From NCBI GenBank assembly GCA_900323505.1, contig OOIN01000001.1, forward strand, positions 2,356,001 through 2,420,000: DNA of 64,000 nucleotides, in the 5' to 3' direction. The DNA comes from Ustilago trichophora (lineage: Eukaryota > Basidiomycota > Ustilaginomycetes > Ustilaginales > Ustilaginaceae). Both the position numbers and the translations under genes were made by a program. The number at the start of each line of letters is the position of its first letter. Position 1 is the stretch's first letter. Under the pieces are notes generated by a model. That model did no database searches. It was not told the origin of the DNA and worked only from the letters and a program-made list of their open reading frames with translations. Of the stretch, positions 12,620-22,388 are shown piece after piece.

Positions 12620-14104
12620 TCGCCACCATCCCGCCCTGTCGCTTTCAACTCCTTGGGCACCTCTTCTTTTCGGGCCCAATCCTTCTTCACTTTCACCTGC
12701 CACCTTTCTCTTGGTGTGATGAGCACCAGCAAACTTCCCCCCTTTTTTTTGTTTTTAATGACTCCAATGATCTTCCTTTTTTTTTGCTATGCTATGCTAG
12801 TTGTAACACCGCCAGAGCTTGATTTAGTTTTTGGCGGGAGAATGCTGTACCGAATTTTGTTTTGGTCGGGCGTGGTCTTAACAGAACCAGGCTTGACGAC
12901 GATTGCCATGATGAATTGATGTTTATTTCTTTCGACGAAGAACATTGCTACTCATATGTGTGCTGAGAATGTCGGACAGATTGGAAGGAGGCGGAGCAGG
13001 AGTTCCGTGTGAAGCGTTTTGGGTGACTTGGTCTCATGTCACATTCAAATGTGTGAGAAAGAAGCTGCACAAGCCTGTCATTCCGCACAACATTGCTGCC
13101 TTTGAAGCTGTGGAAAGGCGCTATGTGTTGGATCCTGATGGAGTTCCGACGCCCACACTACGTTACTTAGAGACTTGAATAGCGACTTTGACTACTCTGT
13201 AATCAGGGTTGTAGAATTTGAAATGAGAACCTTTGTCAAAATTGAAATCATATCGAGTGCAAGGAGAAAGAGAGAGAACAAAGGAGGCGCGCGTTTTCCG
13301 ATTTTTTGAAAAGATACTTTTGCTGGCGCGTAGAATTCAAAAAAGGGGTCGCTGTGTTGGCTGGGATCGAATTTTTCGAGAGAAGGGGAGAGAGAGAGAG
13401 GTTCGTGCAACGCAAATTGCAAATTGCTCTCCTCTGATCGTTGGATCGCTCGCTAAAAGAAGCCAAGAGAGGAGCGCTGGTGGCCCTGTGAGACAGGTCT
13501 CATTTCACAGACCACAACGACACCTTCACTTGGCGGAACCCTGAGCACACAGTTCAGCCCATTTGACACAGACACAGACACCACACACGCAGCACACACT
13601 CTGCGCACGCACTTCTTGACATCGTTCTCCTCATACTGTCACTACCTCCATCACGGTATCTCTCATCCTACACTCTCGTATAACGAACTTGTCGTGCTCG
13701 CGATTCCAGCCGTCAACACCCGCTTCCAGTTTGCACGATATCAGAATTGCAGTCCAACACGCACGACCTTGTTCACAGCAGTATAGGTCATTTTTTTTTG
13801 TCACCCCAGGCAAACATCAGCCCACGGTTCGCCCCAGGATCTGCTCGAACACTCCGGTCTACTTTGCCTTCTTCAGCAACACGGCAACTAGGATCAGCCC
13901 GCATTCAAAGCTCAAGCTCCAGGAAGGGTTGTCATCTTCAGGAGTCACATCTCGAGATACATTCGTTTGCATTTGATTTGGCCTTCACACAGCTGAAAGC
14001 CTTGCCCCGCATTCGACCACCAGCAATACTCGTTGCTCGAACAAGGAGAACAAATCAGAGACATTTCGATTCTGATCTCGACCACCCCCCTTCTACACAG
14101 CGCA
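12620..14104. other. Intergenic region
   Basis: No gene I can support. It includes the T-rich 3' end of the kelch gene (runs of T near 12740-12785) and the likely promoter/leader of the DUF7137-like gene. A 77-codon frame at 12945-13178 has no recognisable features and is left out. Confidence 0.55.
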
Positions 14105-14842
14105 ATGACCCGCGTCTTGCCGTTCTTCTTGGCCCTCTGGGCGCTGCTGTGCATCGACGGTGCATTCGCTCCTGATCCGCCTTCATTCACACCAGGTCTG
14201 TCCACCACCGCCGCATCTGCAACAGGGTCTGGAACGCAAACCAGCAACCAGCCCACATCAGTCAACATCCCATCGTCAGCACCAGCCGGTGGTATCACCA
14301 TCACGCAACCTATCCAGACGGCCGATCCTTCGTACTACAAGATTGCGAAAGGGGTTGATGTCACATTTGGCTGGAACTTTACCTCGGTGCTTCAATACCC
14401 ACGAACGCTCACTGTGCAAGCATACTGCTCGGACAACCTCAACACGTACGACATTGCGACCAACCTTCCAGGTACAGCTACAAGCGTGGTGTGGTCGCCA
14501 TTCAATTACTCGACCAGTGTGGAGCTTTCGAACCCAAATCTGCCCCAGCTGATTGCGGCTTCGTACCGTCTGCTGATCTATGATGAGCGTGGAATGTCGG
14601 TGGGCGCGTCTCCCGGTGTGATGCAGCCCAACACCAAGGTTCAGTTTGCACTGTACAACCCACAAGCATACACGCCGTTGGCAAGCGGCTGGATCTGCGC
14701 AGCATGCAGCGGTGCGACTGGGTTGAAGGCGATGCACCCGGCGTTTATCGGGTTGATGGCGACCTTGGTGATTGCAGTTGCATCGGGTTGGAACTTGCTC
14801 TCGAGGCAGGCTGGGATGGCTGCTTTTGGTGATGACGATTGA
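14105..14842 (+). CDS. DUF7137-type secretory/membrane protein
   Basis: A 245-aa protein starting at ATG 14105 (MTRVLPFFLALWALLCI), a clear signal peptide of about 21 residues. A Ser/Thr-rich segment follows, then a beta-rich domain containing PSYYKIAKGVDVTFGWNFTS, a Ser/Asp/Asn-rich strand and YRLLIYDERG, ending with YTPLASGWICAACSGA and a C-terminal hydrophobic helix (FIGLMATLVIAVASGWNLL) with a short acidic tail. The YYKI...FxWN(F/Y)TS start, the YTPLA-Cys-x2-Cys-SGA end and the final helix match the fungal family annotated as DUF7137. Function is unknown. The topology suggests a single-pass protein with a luminal or extracellular immunoglobulin-like domain. Two N-glycosylation sequons (NFTS, NYST) are visible. 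Confidence 0.8.
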   Translation: MTRVLPFFLALWALLCIDGAFAPDPPSFTPGLSTTAASATGSGTQTSNQPTSVNIPSSAPAGGITITQPIQTADPSYYKIAKGVDVTFGWNFTSVLQYPRTLTVQAYCSDNLNTYDIATNLPGTATSVVWSPFNYSTSVELSNPNLPQLIAASYRLLIYDERGMSVGASPGVMQPNTKVQFALYNPQAYTPLASGWICAACSGATGLKAMHPAFIGLMATLVIAVASGWNLLSRQAGMAAFGDDD

Positions 14843-15214
14843 ATGCGCGCATTATCATGCAGGCGGACCGTCGAGGATGAACGGTGAGGCGGATTTGTCG
14901 AGTCCAATCGACAAGGATGATTGTAATACATTGTCCTCGATACATCATACTCGAACGAACATCATTTCACGTCGTTGCTTACAGCAGCGTCCCCTTTTCT
15001 TGAGAATATCTATCACAACTCCCTCGCATCACCGTACTTTTTTTTTTGGCCTTTTCTTTTATATCTTTTAATGGACACTTTTTTCAATACTTCTCTTTCT
15101 ATCTGTCCATGAGGCCTGTCGCATGGAATGTGCGTCAGCAAGTGTCGCTTTGTGTGAGATGTGCAACAGTGCTGCAGTCTGCATATCCTTGTCTGCTGTA
15201 ACAGTACTGTACTG
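14843..15214. other. Intergenic region left of the transposon
   Basis: 3' flank of the DUF7137-like gene. No gene seen. Its right edge is the footprint-like array 15205-15216 into which the transposon is inserted. Confidence 0.6.
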
Positions 15215-15216
15215 TA
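15205..15216. repeat. Left flank of the transposon: TA-CTG-TA-CTG-TA array
   Basis: Two CTG units precede the element, and after the element (16588-16594) the sequence continues TA-CAG-TA. With the element and one TA removed, the empty site would read TA-CTG-TA-CTG-TA-CAG-TA, the same kind of array seen at other intergenic loci. Confidence 0.75.
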
Positions 15217-15243
15217 CAGTACGTGTCCAAAAGTGTGTGAACG
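15217..15243 (+). repeat. Left terminal inverted repeat of the Tc1 element
   Basis: 27 bp, exactly the reverse complement of 16561-16587. It starts CAGTACGTG and ends GTGTGAACG. Confidence 0.95.
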
Positions 15244-15393
15244 ACGTGTAGAAAATCACTCAACCGGCCGACAAGGCCTCTTCTTCGAGGCTTCGTCTTT
15301 CATCAATCATACTATGTTACCTCGGCCGATACACACACTGTTTGATTCGTCAGAAGCCCGGCTAAACAACTGTGAAGGCCTTTCGGCCGTGAA

Positions 15394-16455
15394 TCAGTAT
15401 TTGAGCGGACCACCTCGCTTAGTAAGCAAGTGTCGTACCCGCTCCTCCATTGACTCGACACATGCATTGACATAATCCATTGGTATGTTGTTCCAGGCCT
15501 GTTCCACAGCCTCTGCGAGCTCTTCCCGGGTCCGAGGCAATGGAGAGCGCTTACTAAGCCAGTTTTTCATCAATGCCCACATATTTTCTATAGGATTTAA
15601 ATCAGGAGAGGATGGAGGATGATCATGAGACCGTATGCCGTAGCGGTTACGACGTTCCTTCGTTATGTTTGCCCAATGTATCCTGGAACCATCCTCTACG
15701 ACCTCCAGTTCAATTCCTGCAAGCGCCGCTTGCTCAACTGTTTCTTTTAGTGGGCCATCAACAACGAAATTGCAGTACTTTTTTGCTGTCAAAGTTTCGG
15801 CCGGATCCCACTTGTTTTCGTTCGGCCTCTTTGTGCGAGGAGCCAATGGAATAACGAATAGCCGGGTCTTAAGGTTGTATCCGATGCCGGCCCACACATG
15901 CACGGAGAAACGGCCGCTCCGGAAAGTCGGTACCATGTGTTCCTGATGGTTCCTGGTTCCTGGACGCCGTGATACCCACGTGCGTCCCGGACGTTCGCCA
16001 AGTTCGACAGTCGACTCGTCGGTGAATAGAATAAGCTTCCAGTTCGTTGATTGGTTGGCGAGGGCCCAATTTAACCGTTTAACCTTGTTTCTAGCTGTCA
16101 AAAAAGGTTTCTTGAGGGCGATCCGGCGATTAATACCGGCCCGGTACGCCGTCCGCCGCAGTACCTGCAGCGGGATGCCGCCCAACACCGCTGACAGCTG
16201 TCGCCAACTTAGAAAAGGGTTTTTTAAGGTTTCCCGGGTCAAGTATCGTCGATGCCGAGCTGTCCACTTTGGCGGGCGGCCGGATCGTGCAGCGGAAGCA
16301 TGGTGACTGCGCTGTTGGAAGTTTCGGACTGTATTGTAAACCGTAGTCTTGGAGCAGCCAATGAATCCGGCAATTTGGTTATATGACAAACCAAGACCCC
16401 GCAATACGGTAATTTGAGCTCGTTGGTCAGTTGACAGCTCCTTTCTGCGCTCCAT
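15394..16455 (-). CDS. Tc1-type DD34E transposase
   Basis: A 353-aa uninterrupted frame starting at ATG 16455, the usual Tc1 transposase length. Residues about 5-47 form a helix-turn-helix (LSYNQIAGFIGCSKTTVYNTV). A GRPPKW linker at 59-64 corresponds to the GRPR-like hook between the two DNA-binding subdomains, and a second helix-turn-helix follows (about 70-112). The DDE domain has catalytic Asp146 (LFTDEST), Asp255 (VVEDGSRIH) and Glu290 (SPDLNPIENMW), with 34 residues between the last two, which is the DD34E signature. All catalytic residues are present and there is no frameshift or stop, so the protein could be functional. The enzyme would cut at the flanking inverted repeats and paste the element at TA. 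Confidence 0.96.
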   Translation of the reverse strand: MERRKELSTDQRAQITVLRGLGLSYNQIAGFIGCSKTTVYNTVRNFQQRSHHASAARSGRPPKWTARHRRYLTRETLKNPFLSWRQLSAVLGGIPLQVLRRTAYRAGINRRIALKKPFLTARNKVKRLNWALANQSTNWKLILFTDESTVELGERPGRTWVSRRPGTRNHQEHMVPTFRSGRFSVHVWAGIGYNLKTRLFVIPLAPRTKRPNENKWDPAETLTAKKYCNFVVDGPLKETVEQAALAGIELEVVEDGSRIHWANITKERRNRYGIRSHDHPPSSPDLNPIENMWALMKNWLSKRSPLPRTREELAEAVEQAWNNIPMDYVNACVESMEERVRHLLTKRGGPLKY

Positions 16456-16560
16456 GACAGGTTATTAAGGTTTCTTGCATATGGTGATGGTAGTAGTATT
16501 GGTCGTCGACGACGACCACTACTTGACACGTGATCACCGGATAATTGGAATTTAATTCAA

Positions 16561-16587
16561 CGTTCACACACTTTTGGACACGTACTG
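16561..16587 (-). repeat. Right terminal inverted repeat of the Tc1 element
   Basis: Perfect inverted copy of 15217-15243. It is followed by TA (16588-16589) and CAGTA, continuing the flanking array. Confidence 0.95.
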
Positions 16588-16589
16588 TA

Positions 16590-19187
16590 CAGTATGCAAG
16601 AAGAAGCAGCGGAGACTCAAAAACCCACAGTTGGCTGACCATCTTGATCGATCGGAACTCTTTCCCGATCTTATTGTTTCTCAGGATCAGAAAATGCACG
16701 TGACAAGACACGACTCAAACACGTCGCGCCTCGCCCTTTTTTTCTTTCTGTGCGAAGGATGTCTTTCTGTTTCGCGTAAATCGATTTTGAACGACTTTCG
16801 CCGACTCGAGACAGAAACAGAAACAGAAACATGCTATGCTATGGTTGAATTTGGATATGATGTCAAGCTATGATGGTGTTGAATGGTATAGTAGGTGGAA
16901 GGACATTTTTGGCTTCCAATGTGAGGAAGCTTGAGTGAAAAAGGGAGGGTCTGCGAGGTGCGTTCCACACGCCACCAACCACACCACACCACATACAGTA
17001 AAGCATCAGAGACAGCAGCATACTCTTTTGACGCAGCCGATCGGACACAAAGATCTGATGGTGAGACAGACCGATTCGCATCCAGCAACTACTGTAAGTT
17101 GAAAGAGTAAAAAGGGCTCGCGGAATGCTTTGCAGATGGTCGGGTTGTTTGTTGTGATTTGCTCTCTCGAAATCACATGAAATTGGTGCGTTGCATACCT
17201 CGGCTTTGACGCCACTCTAGACCCACATGGAAACTGTGACACTCGTCGATCTCTCTTCTGTCACACTGAACACACTGCCACCAACACCGACAAGATGGCA
17301 TTCAAAGAGGAGAGAGAAAGAGAAGAGGGAAGGAAAAGGCGAACAAGGTTTGAATGCTACTCCGAAGCGCAGATCAAAAGAAGGGAAAAAAAAAGAAACA
17401 GGGTGTTACTTTTGGAGGAAATTCAAGTACAGAAATTGAAATCCAAGGAGAGAGAAAGAGTGCGTCGTTCGGAGATGCGAATTCAAAAAGACAAGAGAGT
17501 GGGATGCTCGCGTGCTGCTTCGGTGTCGGGAAGAGCGCACACAACAAACAAGAGAAGACAAGATCTTTTGCCAATTCCTCTGCGCTTCTTTGGTTGCGCT
17601 GCTAAGCATTTCTCTCTTGTTGACCTCGGACGCGCGCATTTGCCATCGCCGAGGAATCTGGGCTTGCCCTTCTTTCCTTTCCACTGTTCCACTGTTCCAC
17701 CTTTCCCTCCTTCTCCTTTCAGTCTCTTTGTTTTGGTCTCGTTCCTCCATATCCTTACCCCTTTCCCTTCTTCAACCTATCTCAAACAACAACCCACAAG
17801 CTTCATGCGTGCCGCTGCCGGTCGCTCGGCCTTGCCATCGCATCTACCTTAGCGCTCGCTCCACTCGGCCTCTCTTTCCCCTTTCTGCCCTTCTGAACTC
17901 GGCCTTGCCCTAACCCCCCCCATCACCATCGTCATCTTTCACCTCGTTCGCCTCACCATTGGCTGCCATCACACTCGTCCAGCCCAGTAACACCGCACTT
18001 TTTCAGCACTTGCCTCTTCAACAACGCTACAAGTCGTTCTTGCACTCCTATCCCGCCCTGCCGCCATCATCCGCAACCCCCGACCACCTCCTTCTCTGCA
18101 GCCCGGCCTTGTCTTGCGTCCATCGCATCTCGACACTCGAGCACATCCTCTCACTCAGCTCTGTTTCAAAGCCGCATCAACACCGCCTCGCGTCACGATT
18201 GCCGCCATCCTTTGATTGATTCCAGCGCAAAAGTAAACACCTCGTCCTCTTCTTCCTTCCCCCCTCGGTCCTCACCTTGCTGCATCTCATCCGCATCCCG
18301 GCATACAAGCGCCCCTTCCTCTTGCTGCTGCTGTCGCTGCCGCTGCTCCAGTAGCTTATCCTCGACCTCCGAAAGGATCAAAGGATCGACGCTGCATTCA
18401 ATCGGACTTTTGTGCCCCTTCTTTGCGTAAGTTGCATCTTGCTTTGCCTTTTGCTTGCCTCTCTCTCTCTCTCGTTTCCTGCCTCGTCTCCTCATCCTCC
18501 TTAAAGCTATCGCAGCTTGGCAGCATTGCATCGGCCCACACCTCTCCTGCCCCTGGCTGCATGGCCAACCAAAGCCAGCCGCGTCCCTCTGTTGCTGTGT
18601 TGCTTTGCTCGCATGAACAAACGCGCGCGCGCACACTAATCTGCTCGCCGTCGATCCCATCCTATCCTGTCTTGCCCGTGTTGTTCTCCCTCCCTCCCTT
18701 CCTCCTCCTCCTCCTCCCTTTTCTCTCTGTCCATACTCCCCTGCTCCTCTCCCTCTTCCTCAGCCCCGCCGCTTCTTTGCCACCTCCTTCCTTTTTCAAG
18801 TTCGACAATCAACGTGACCGCTCGCTTCTGCTTTTGTCGATTGCACTTGTCTACTGTGCATGCTTGAGACATCGGCAGTCCAACTTGCAGCTCTTTCTTC
18901 ATCATCATCTTGATCATCTTGTCCTTCATCCTCGTCGTCATCAGCATCCGTCACATCCTTCATCTTCACCCATCACACCTTCTTGACCCCTATCCTAGCA
19001 GTGAACCACCTTTTGCTGACCATCACATCGTTCATCTTCACCTCACATCCTCTCCATACCTCTGCCTTCTGGCGCGCTCGACAATCCTTCTTCGATTGAC
19101 GACCTGTGATCACCGCACGGGCGTCTCTTGATATTCACCAACCTCGCGCATACACATCCACCTGCGTTCATACGCGCTCTTGCGACG
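16590..19187. other. Long pyrimidine-rich region upstream of the C2H2 gene
   Basis: About 2.6 kb without a gene I can support. It contains TACAGTA at 16994-17000 and TACTGTA at 17090-17096. From about 17.6 to 19.1 kb the plus strand is strongly C/T-biased with many short frames of low-complexity Ser/Pro/Leu composition. This is best read as promoter plus a long 5' leader, possibly with an intron, of the downstream regulator gene. Confidence 0.5.
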
Positions 19188-22100
19188 ATGCAGGCCGAGT
19201 CGTCTCAAGCACCGCGTGCTGCCTTGGCTGCTGGCGCCGTTGATGCATCCCAGTCTACATCACCGTACCTCGCAGCAGCACCAGCTGGTCTCTTTGCTCC
19301 ACCCACTCACTCACCTCTCTTTGACCCTGCATCGCAACCACAACCCCAACACATCCAGCATCAGCCTCCACCACCGCCGCCGCCTCAGTCTCCCTTTGTC
19401 ACGGCAGACGCCGCCTTCCAACATCCTGCTGCACGCAACTTTCAACCTCTTGTACAGGACCCATCCGCCTCAACACACCAAGCAGCTTACCGCGTACCCG
19501 CCATTCCGCGCACAGCTCCCGTGATCGATTACAGCAATCCATACCAGCAGCTCGACTCGCATATCCACGCTCAACAACAACAACACCACCACCAGCAGCA
19601 GCCCCATCCGCATTCTGTACCCTACCACCAGCACCTCTACGCCTCCACCTCTTACTCGTCGCTCACAGGTGTAGGTCCAGTTCCCGCTTTTGGATCCGAT
19701 CTCTCCTCGCACGCCTACACACATTCGGATTTGGGCCTCATCCCACACAACGTAGGCGTATCCATGATGCGATACGGCTCCTTTGGCATGTCTGCCGACG
19801 ACATGTCGCGCGCAGGCTCCTCAAACGGAACTCCCGGACCCATGACCCAGCAGGATATCGACAACCTCCTCGCCATGTCGCGTGCCCAGGCCGGCAGCCA
19901 TGGCGATGCAAGCGCCTTCCCATGCACCTACTGTGACAAGGTCTACACCGGCAAACACGCCCGCAGCATCTGGCGTCGCCATCTTCAGGACAAGCACAAC
20001 ATCCCCCTCAGCGCTCAGCCCCGTCGCACGCGATGGGACGGCGATGTCAACCGACCCAAGAACGCCGAAGAGCGTCGTGCCCGCATGCTCGAGAGCAAGC
20101 GTCGGTGGGCGAGAAAGAAGCGTTTGCAAGAGAAGCAGGCTGCTCAGGCCGGCAAGTCGGGGGCCAGCAACACACCCCTTCCCGACGACTCGGACGATGA
20201 CGGTGCCGATGACGGCGATGACGGTGCCGATGCCGATGTCTCCAACATGTCGATGGGTTTCTCCCACGGTACGGATGGCGATGACAGCCTGTCGATGGCG
20301 CAAGCTGATGTTCAGAGGAGAACTTCGCTCAAGACGGAGGAGACTACACAGTGGGAGAACACCTTCTTTGCCTCGCAAGACGAAGCGGGTCGTCCGGCCA
20401 AGCGACAGGCGTTGGCACCGACGACTACATACAACATTGCAGGACCCAGCATCACCCCGATGCAGTATCCCACACAACTGCCATCCGGTCCTTACGGTGC
20501 TCAGGAGCTGGCTGCAGGCAGTGGCATGTACTCTCACTCGCCCATGCGTCGACCCGGTCTCGCTCTGACTCCCCTCTCGCAACAAGGCCCTGGTCTGCCT
20601 CTTGCCGCAAACCCCAACGACAGCTTCAGCTCCAACAGCAGCGACTACTCGCAACCAGGTTCAGCCAGCTTCTTCAACGACAGCTTTGGTGGCAACATGA
20701 GCAACTCTGGCAGCGATACTGCAAACACTTCGATCGACACGCCTGCCACCACCTGGCCCGCACTCCCGCCTCTAGACGGAAATGCAGACAAGGCCGCTGC
20801 CATGTCTCGCGCTGTCGAAGGGGTTACACAAGGTCAACCACCTCGCTTGCAGAAGGGCGACACCCGCGACGCAGCCATTCAGCTGTTGGCTCTTCGCTCG
20901 GGCTCCAACTCTCCCACCGATGACCGCGAGATGAGCCTGAGGCGCAGGGATGCCAACGAGGATGCTCCCTGGAGTTCGACGCCCAGTCGAGGCAAGGCTA
21001 CATCCGAGCATGCTGCGCTTACGGCGTTGTCGTGCTCGACAGCCGCCGCAGCCGAGACTGGCAGGAAGAGCAGTGCACTGGACGATGTCGGGTTGAGCCC
21101 GTCGCCTGTCTCCCGTACGCTGGCGTCGGGAGCAACAGCAGCGTCAACTGTGCGAGCAATGCCGGTCACCACTCCTGGTCCTGCAAGCCGCGCAGGCGAA
21201 AACCCTTTCAGCCTGGACAAGCACAAGATCTCGCCTTACGAAGGCAGGAGGAAGCTCAGCTACTCTGGTGCGCCCGCTTCTCCCATTGCTTCACCAACCC
21301 ATCTCACTTTCGGTGGTGGTGTCAGCATGGGCAAGAGTGGTTCGAGTTCAAGTTCGACTTCCAACGCCCCGCTTGGCGTCAAGCTTCCTCCACTTGTTAG
21401 TACTCCCATTCGACCTTCCTCTCAAGGTCATGTGGTGGAGAGTGAAGTTGGCGAGAGGATCAAGATGGACGCGTTGCCACCGTTGCTTGGATCGGCGAGC
21501 AAGAAGGTGGGTGCACCTATGATGTCTACACCCTTTTCTAAGCCCATGTCTGGGTTGGGTTATTCTGCTTTGCGTCGCGGTGGTGGTGGTGGTGGCGCTA
21601 CAGCCACGCAACACGCGCTAGCATCTTCCGTCCGTCCTTCGCCCTCTCGCCATCACTCGGATGACCAATTCAGCTCGCCGCAGCACTTGAACCTCACCGA
21701 AAGCTTGGGGTTGGCACCGCACTCGATCTCTCGTACCTCGTCGTACGCTTCTGGGTGCTACGCCTCTTCTTTGGGCTTGACGCCTAGTGTGGCCAACATT
21801 TCGGGCAATCTTATGTCCGCAACACCCTTCCATTCTGGATTGGGAGCACTGAGCGGGTTGGGAGGATTCACGCCTCTCTCTACTGCCAAGGTGGGGTTAG
21901 CTGGAGGGATGGGGTCGTTCTGGCCCGAATCTGCACGCAAGACTGCTTTGCTGGCTGTGAGCAATTCACCGACCGTCTACAAATCCACCTCTTCCTCTTC
22001 CTCCTCTTCTTCCCACCCATCCAACTCTGCTTCCACCTTGGCAGGCCGTGCAAACAGAAGCAGTGCCAAACGAAAACTCTCCACCTCCACCGCACTCTCC

Positions 22101-22388
22101 CCCACTCGCTTGGCCAAATCCCGCACAGCCTCACCCTCCGCGGGAGACATTTTCGACGCAGACTACTCCACCCAACGTCAGGAGCAGCAACCCAGCAGCG
22201 ATGACACGTTCGACGACGACGACGAGAACCTCATCATGTCGATCTCAGCTCTCGATACACCGAGTAGACCAGCGGCAAATAGGAAGTTGGCTAGGAGTCA
22301 AAGCGCCACAAGTCAAAAACTTTCCTCTCCTGGCAAAAAGGAACTGCAGCAAAGATCACCTTTCAGAGCTATACGTCTCAACAATTGA
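19188..22388 (+). CDS. C2H2 zinc-finger transcription-factor-like protein
   Basis: A 1066-aa protein starting at ATG 19188 (MQAESSQAPRAALAAG); the frame stays open 60 bases upstream to another ATG, which is possible but less typical. Residues 1-240 are Pro/Gln/His-rich. A single C2H2-like finger lies at 246-270 (Cys246-x2-Cys249-x15-His265-x4-His270, in FPCTYCDKVYTGKHARSIWR), followed by a strongly basic stretch (AEERRARMLESKRRWARKKR) that could add DNA contacts or act as a nuclear signal. An Asp-rich run and long Ser-rich disordered segments follow, then basic C-terminal patches (SSAKRKLS, SPGKKELQQRSPF). The spacing of the first His is longer than the classical x12. One finger plus a basic region in a large disordered protein suggests a fungal regulator; the targets are unknown. 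Confidence 0.7.
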   Translation: MQAESSQAPRAALAAGAVDASQSTSPYLAAAPAGLFAPPTHSPLFDPASQPQPQHIQHQPPPPPPPQSPFVTADAAFQHPAARNFQPLVQDPSASTHQAAYRVPAIPRTAPVIDYSNPYQQLDSHIHAQQQQHHHQQQPHPHSVPYHQHLYASTSYSSLTGVGPVPAFGSDLSSHAYTHSDLGLIPHNVGVSMMRYGSFGMSADDMSRAGSSNGTPGPMTQQDIDNLLAMSRAQAGSHGDASAFPCTYCDKVYTGKHARSIWRRHLQDKHNIPLSAQPRRTRWDGDVNRPKNAEERRARMLESKRRWARKKRLQEKQAAQAGKSGASNTPLPDDSDDDGADDGDDGADADVSNMSMGFSHGTDGDDSLSMAQADVQRRTSLKTEETTQWENTFFASQDEAGRPAKRQALAPTTTYNIAGPSITPMQYPTQLPSGPYGAQELAAGSGMYSHSPMRRPGLALTPLSQQGPGLPLAANPNDSFSSNSSDYSQPGSASFFNDSFGGNMSNSGSDTANTSIDTPATTWPALPPLDGNADKAAAMSRAVEGVTQGQPPRLQKGDTRDAAIQLLALRSGSNSPTDDREMSLRRRDANEDAPWSSTPSRGKATSEHAALTALSCSTAAAAETGRKSSALDDVGLSPSPVSRTLASGATAASTVRAMPVTTPGPASRAGENPFSLDKHKISPYEGRRKLSYSGAPASPIASPTHLTFGGGVSMGKSGSSSSSTSNAPLGVKLPPLVSTPIRPSSQGHVVESEVGERIKMDALPPLLGSASKKVGAPMMSTPFSKPMSGLGYSALRRGGGGGGATATQHALASSVRPSPSRHHSDDQFSSPQHLNLTESLGLAPHSISRTSSYASGCYASSLGLTPSVANISGNLMSATPFHSGLGALSGLGGFTPLSTAKVGLAGGMGSFWPESARKTALLAVSNSPTVYKSTSSSSSSSSHPSNSASTLAGRANRSSAKRKLSTSTALSPTRLAKSRTASPSAGDIFDADYSTQRQEQQPSSDDTFDDDDENLIMSISALDTPSRPAANRKLARSQSATSQKLSSPGKKELQQRSPFRAIRLNN

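Larger units (their letters stand above)
15215..16589. mobile_element. Complete Tc1-family DNA transposon with TA target-site duplication
   Basis: The element proper is 15217-16587 (1371 bp), bounded by perfect 27-bp inverted repeats (15217-15243 and 16561-16587) that begin CAGTACGTGTCCAAAAGTGT. TA dinucleotides at 15215-15216 and 16588-16589 are the expected target duplication. It encodes one intact transposase on the minus strand and no cargo. Size, CAGT terminus, TA target and DD34E transposase all fit the Tc1 branch of the Tc1/mariner superfamily. Because the target is itself palindromic (TACTG-TA-CAGTA), identity between the flanks extends 7 bp beyond the terminal repeats, so the exact terminus is inferred from the superfamily rule. 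Intact frame and perfect repeats suggest a recent, possibly active copy. Confidence 0.93.

Noticed and set aside
12945..13178. 77-codon frame downstream of the kelch gene
   Set aside because: No family resemblance, no conserved features; could be real but cannot be supported.
17295..17852. 185-codon plus-strand frame upstream of the C2H2 gene
   Set aside because: Charged and then Ser/Pro low-complexity, with no recognisable domain; likely leader or intergenic sequence.
19391..19399. TCCCTTTGT, the inverted smut pheromone response element ACAAAGGGA
   Set aside because: Lies inside the C2H2 coding sequence; another match falls inside UTP25 (near 58830). Such 9-mers are expected by chance and none sits in a promoter.
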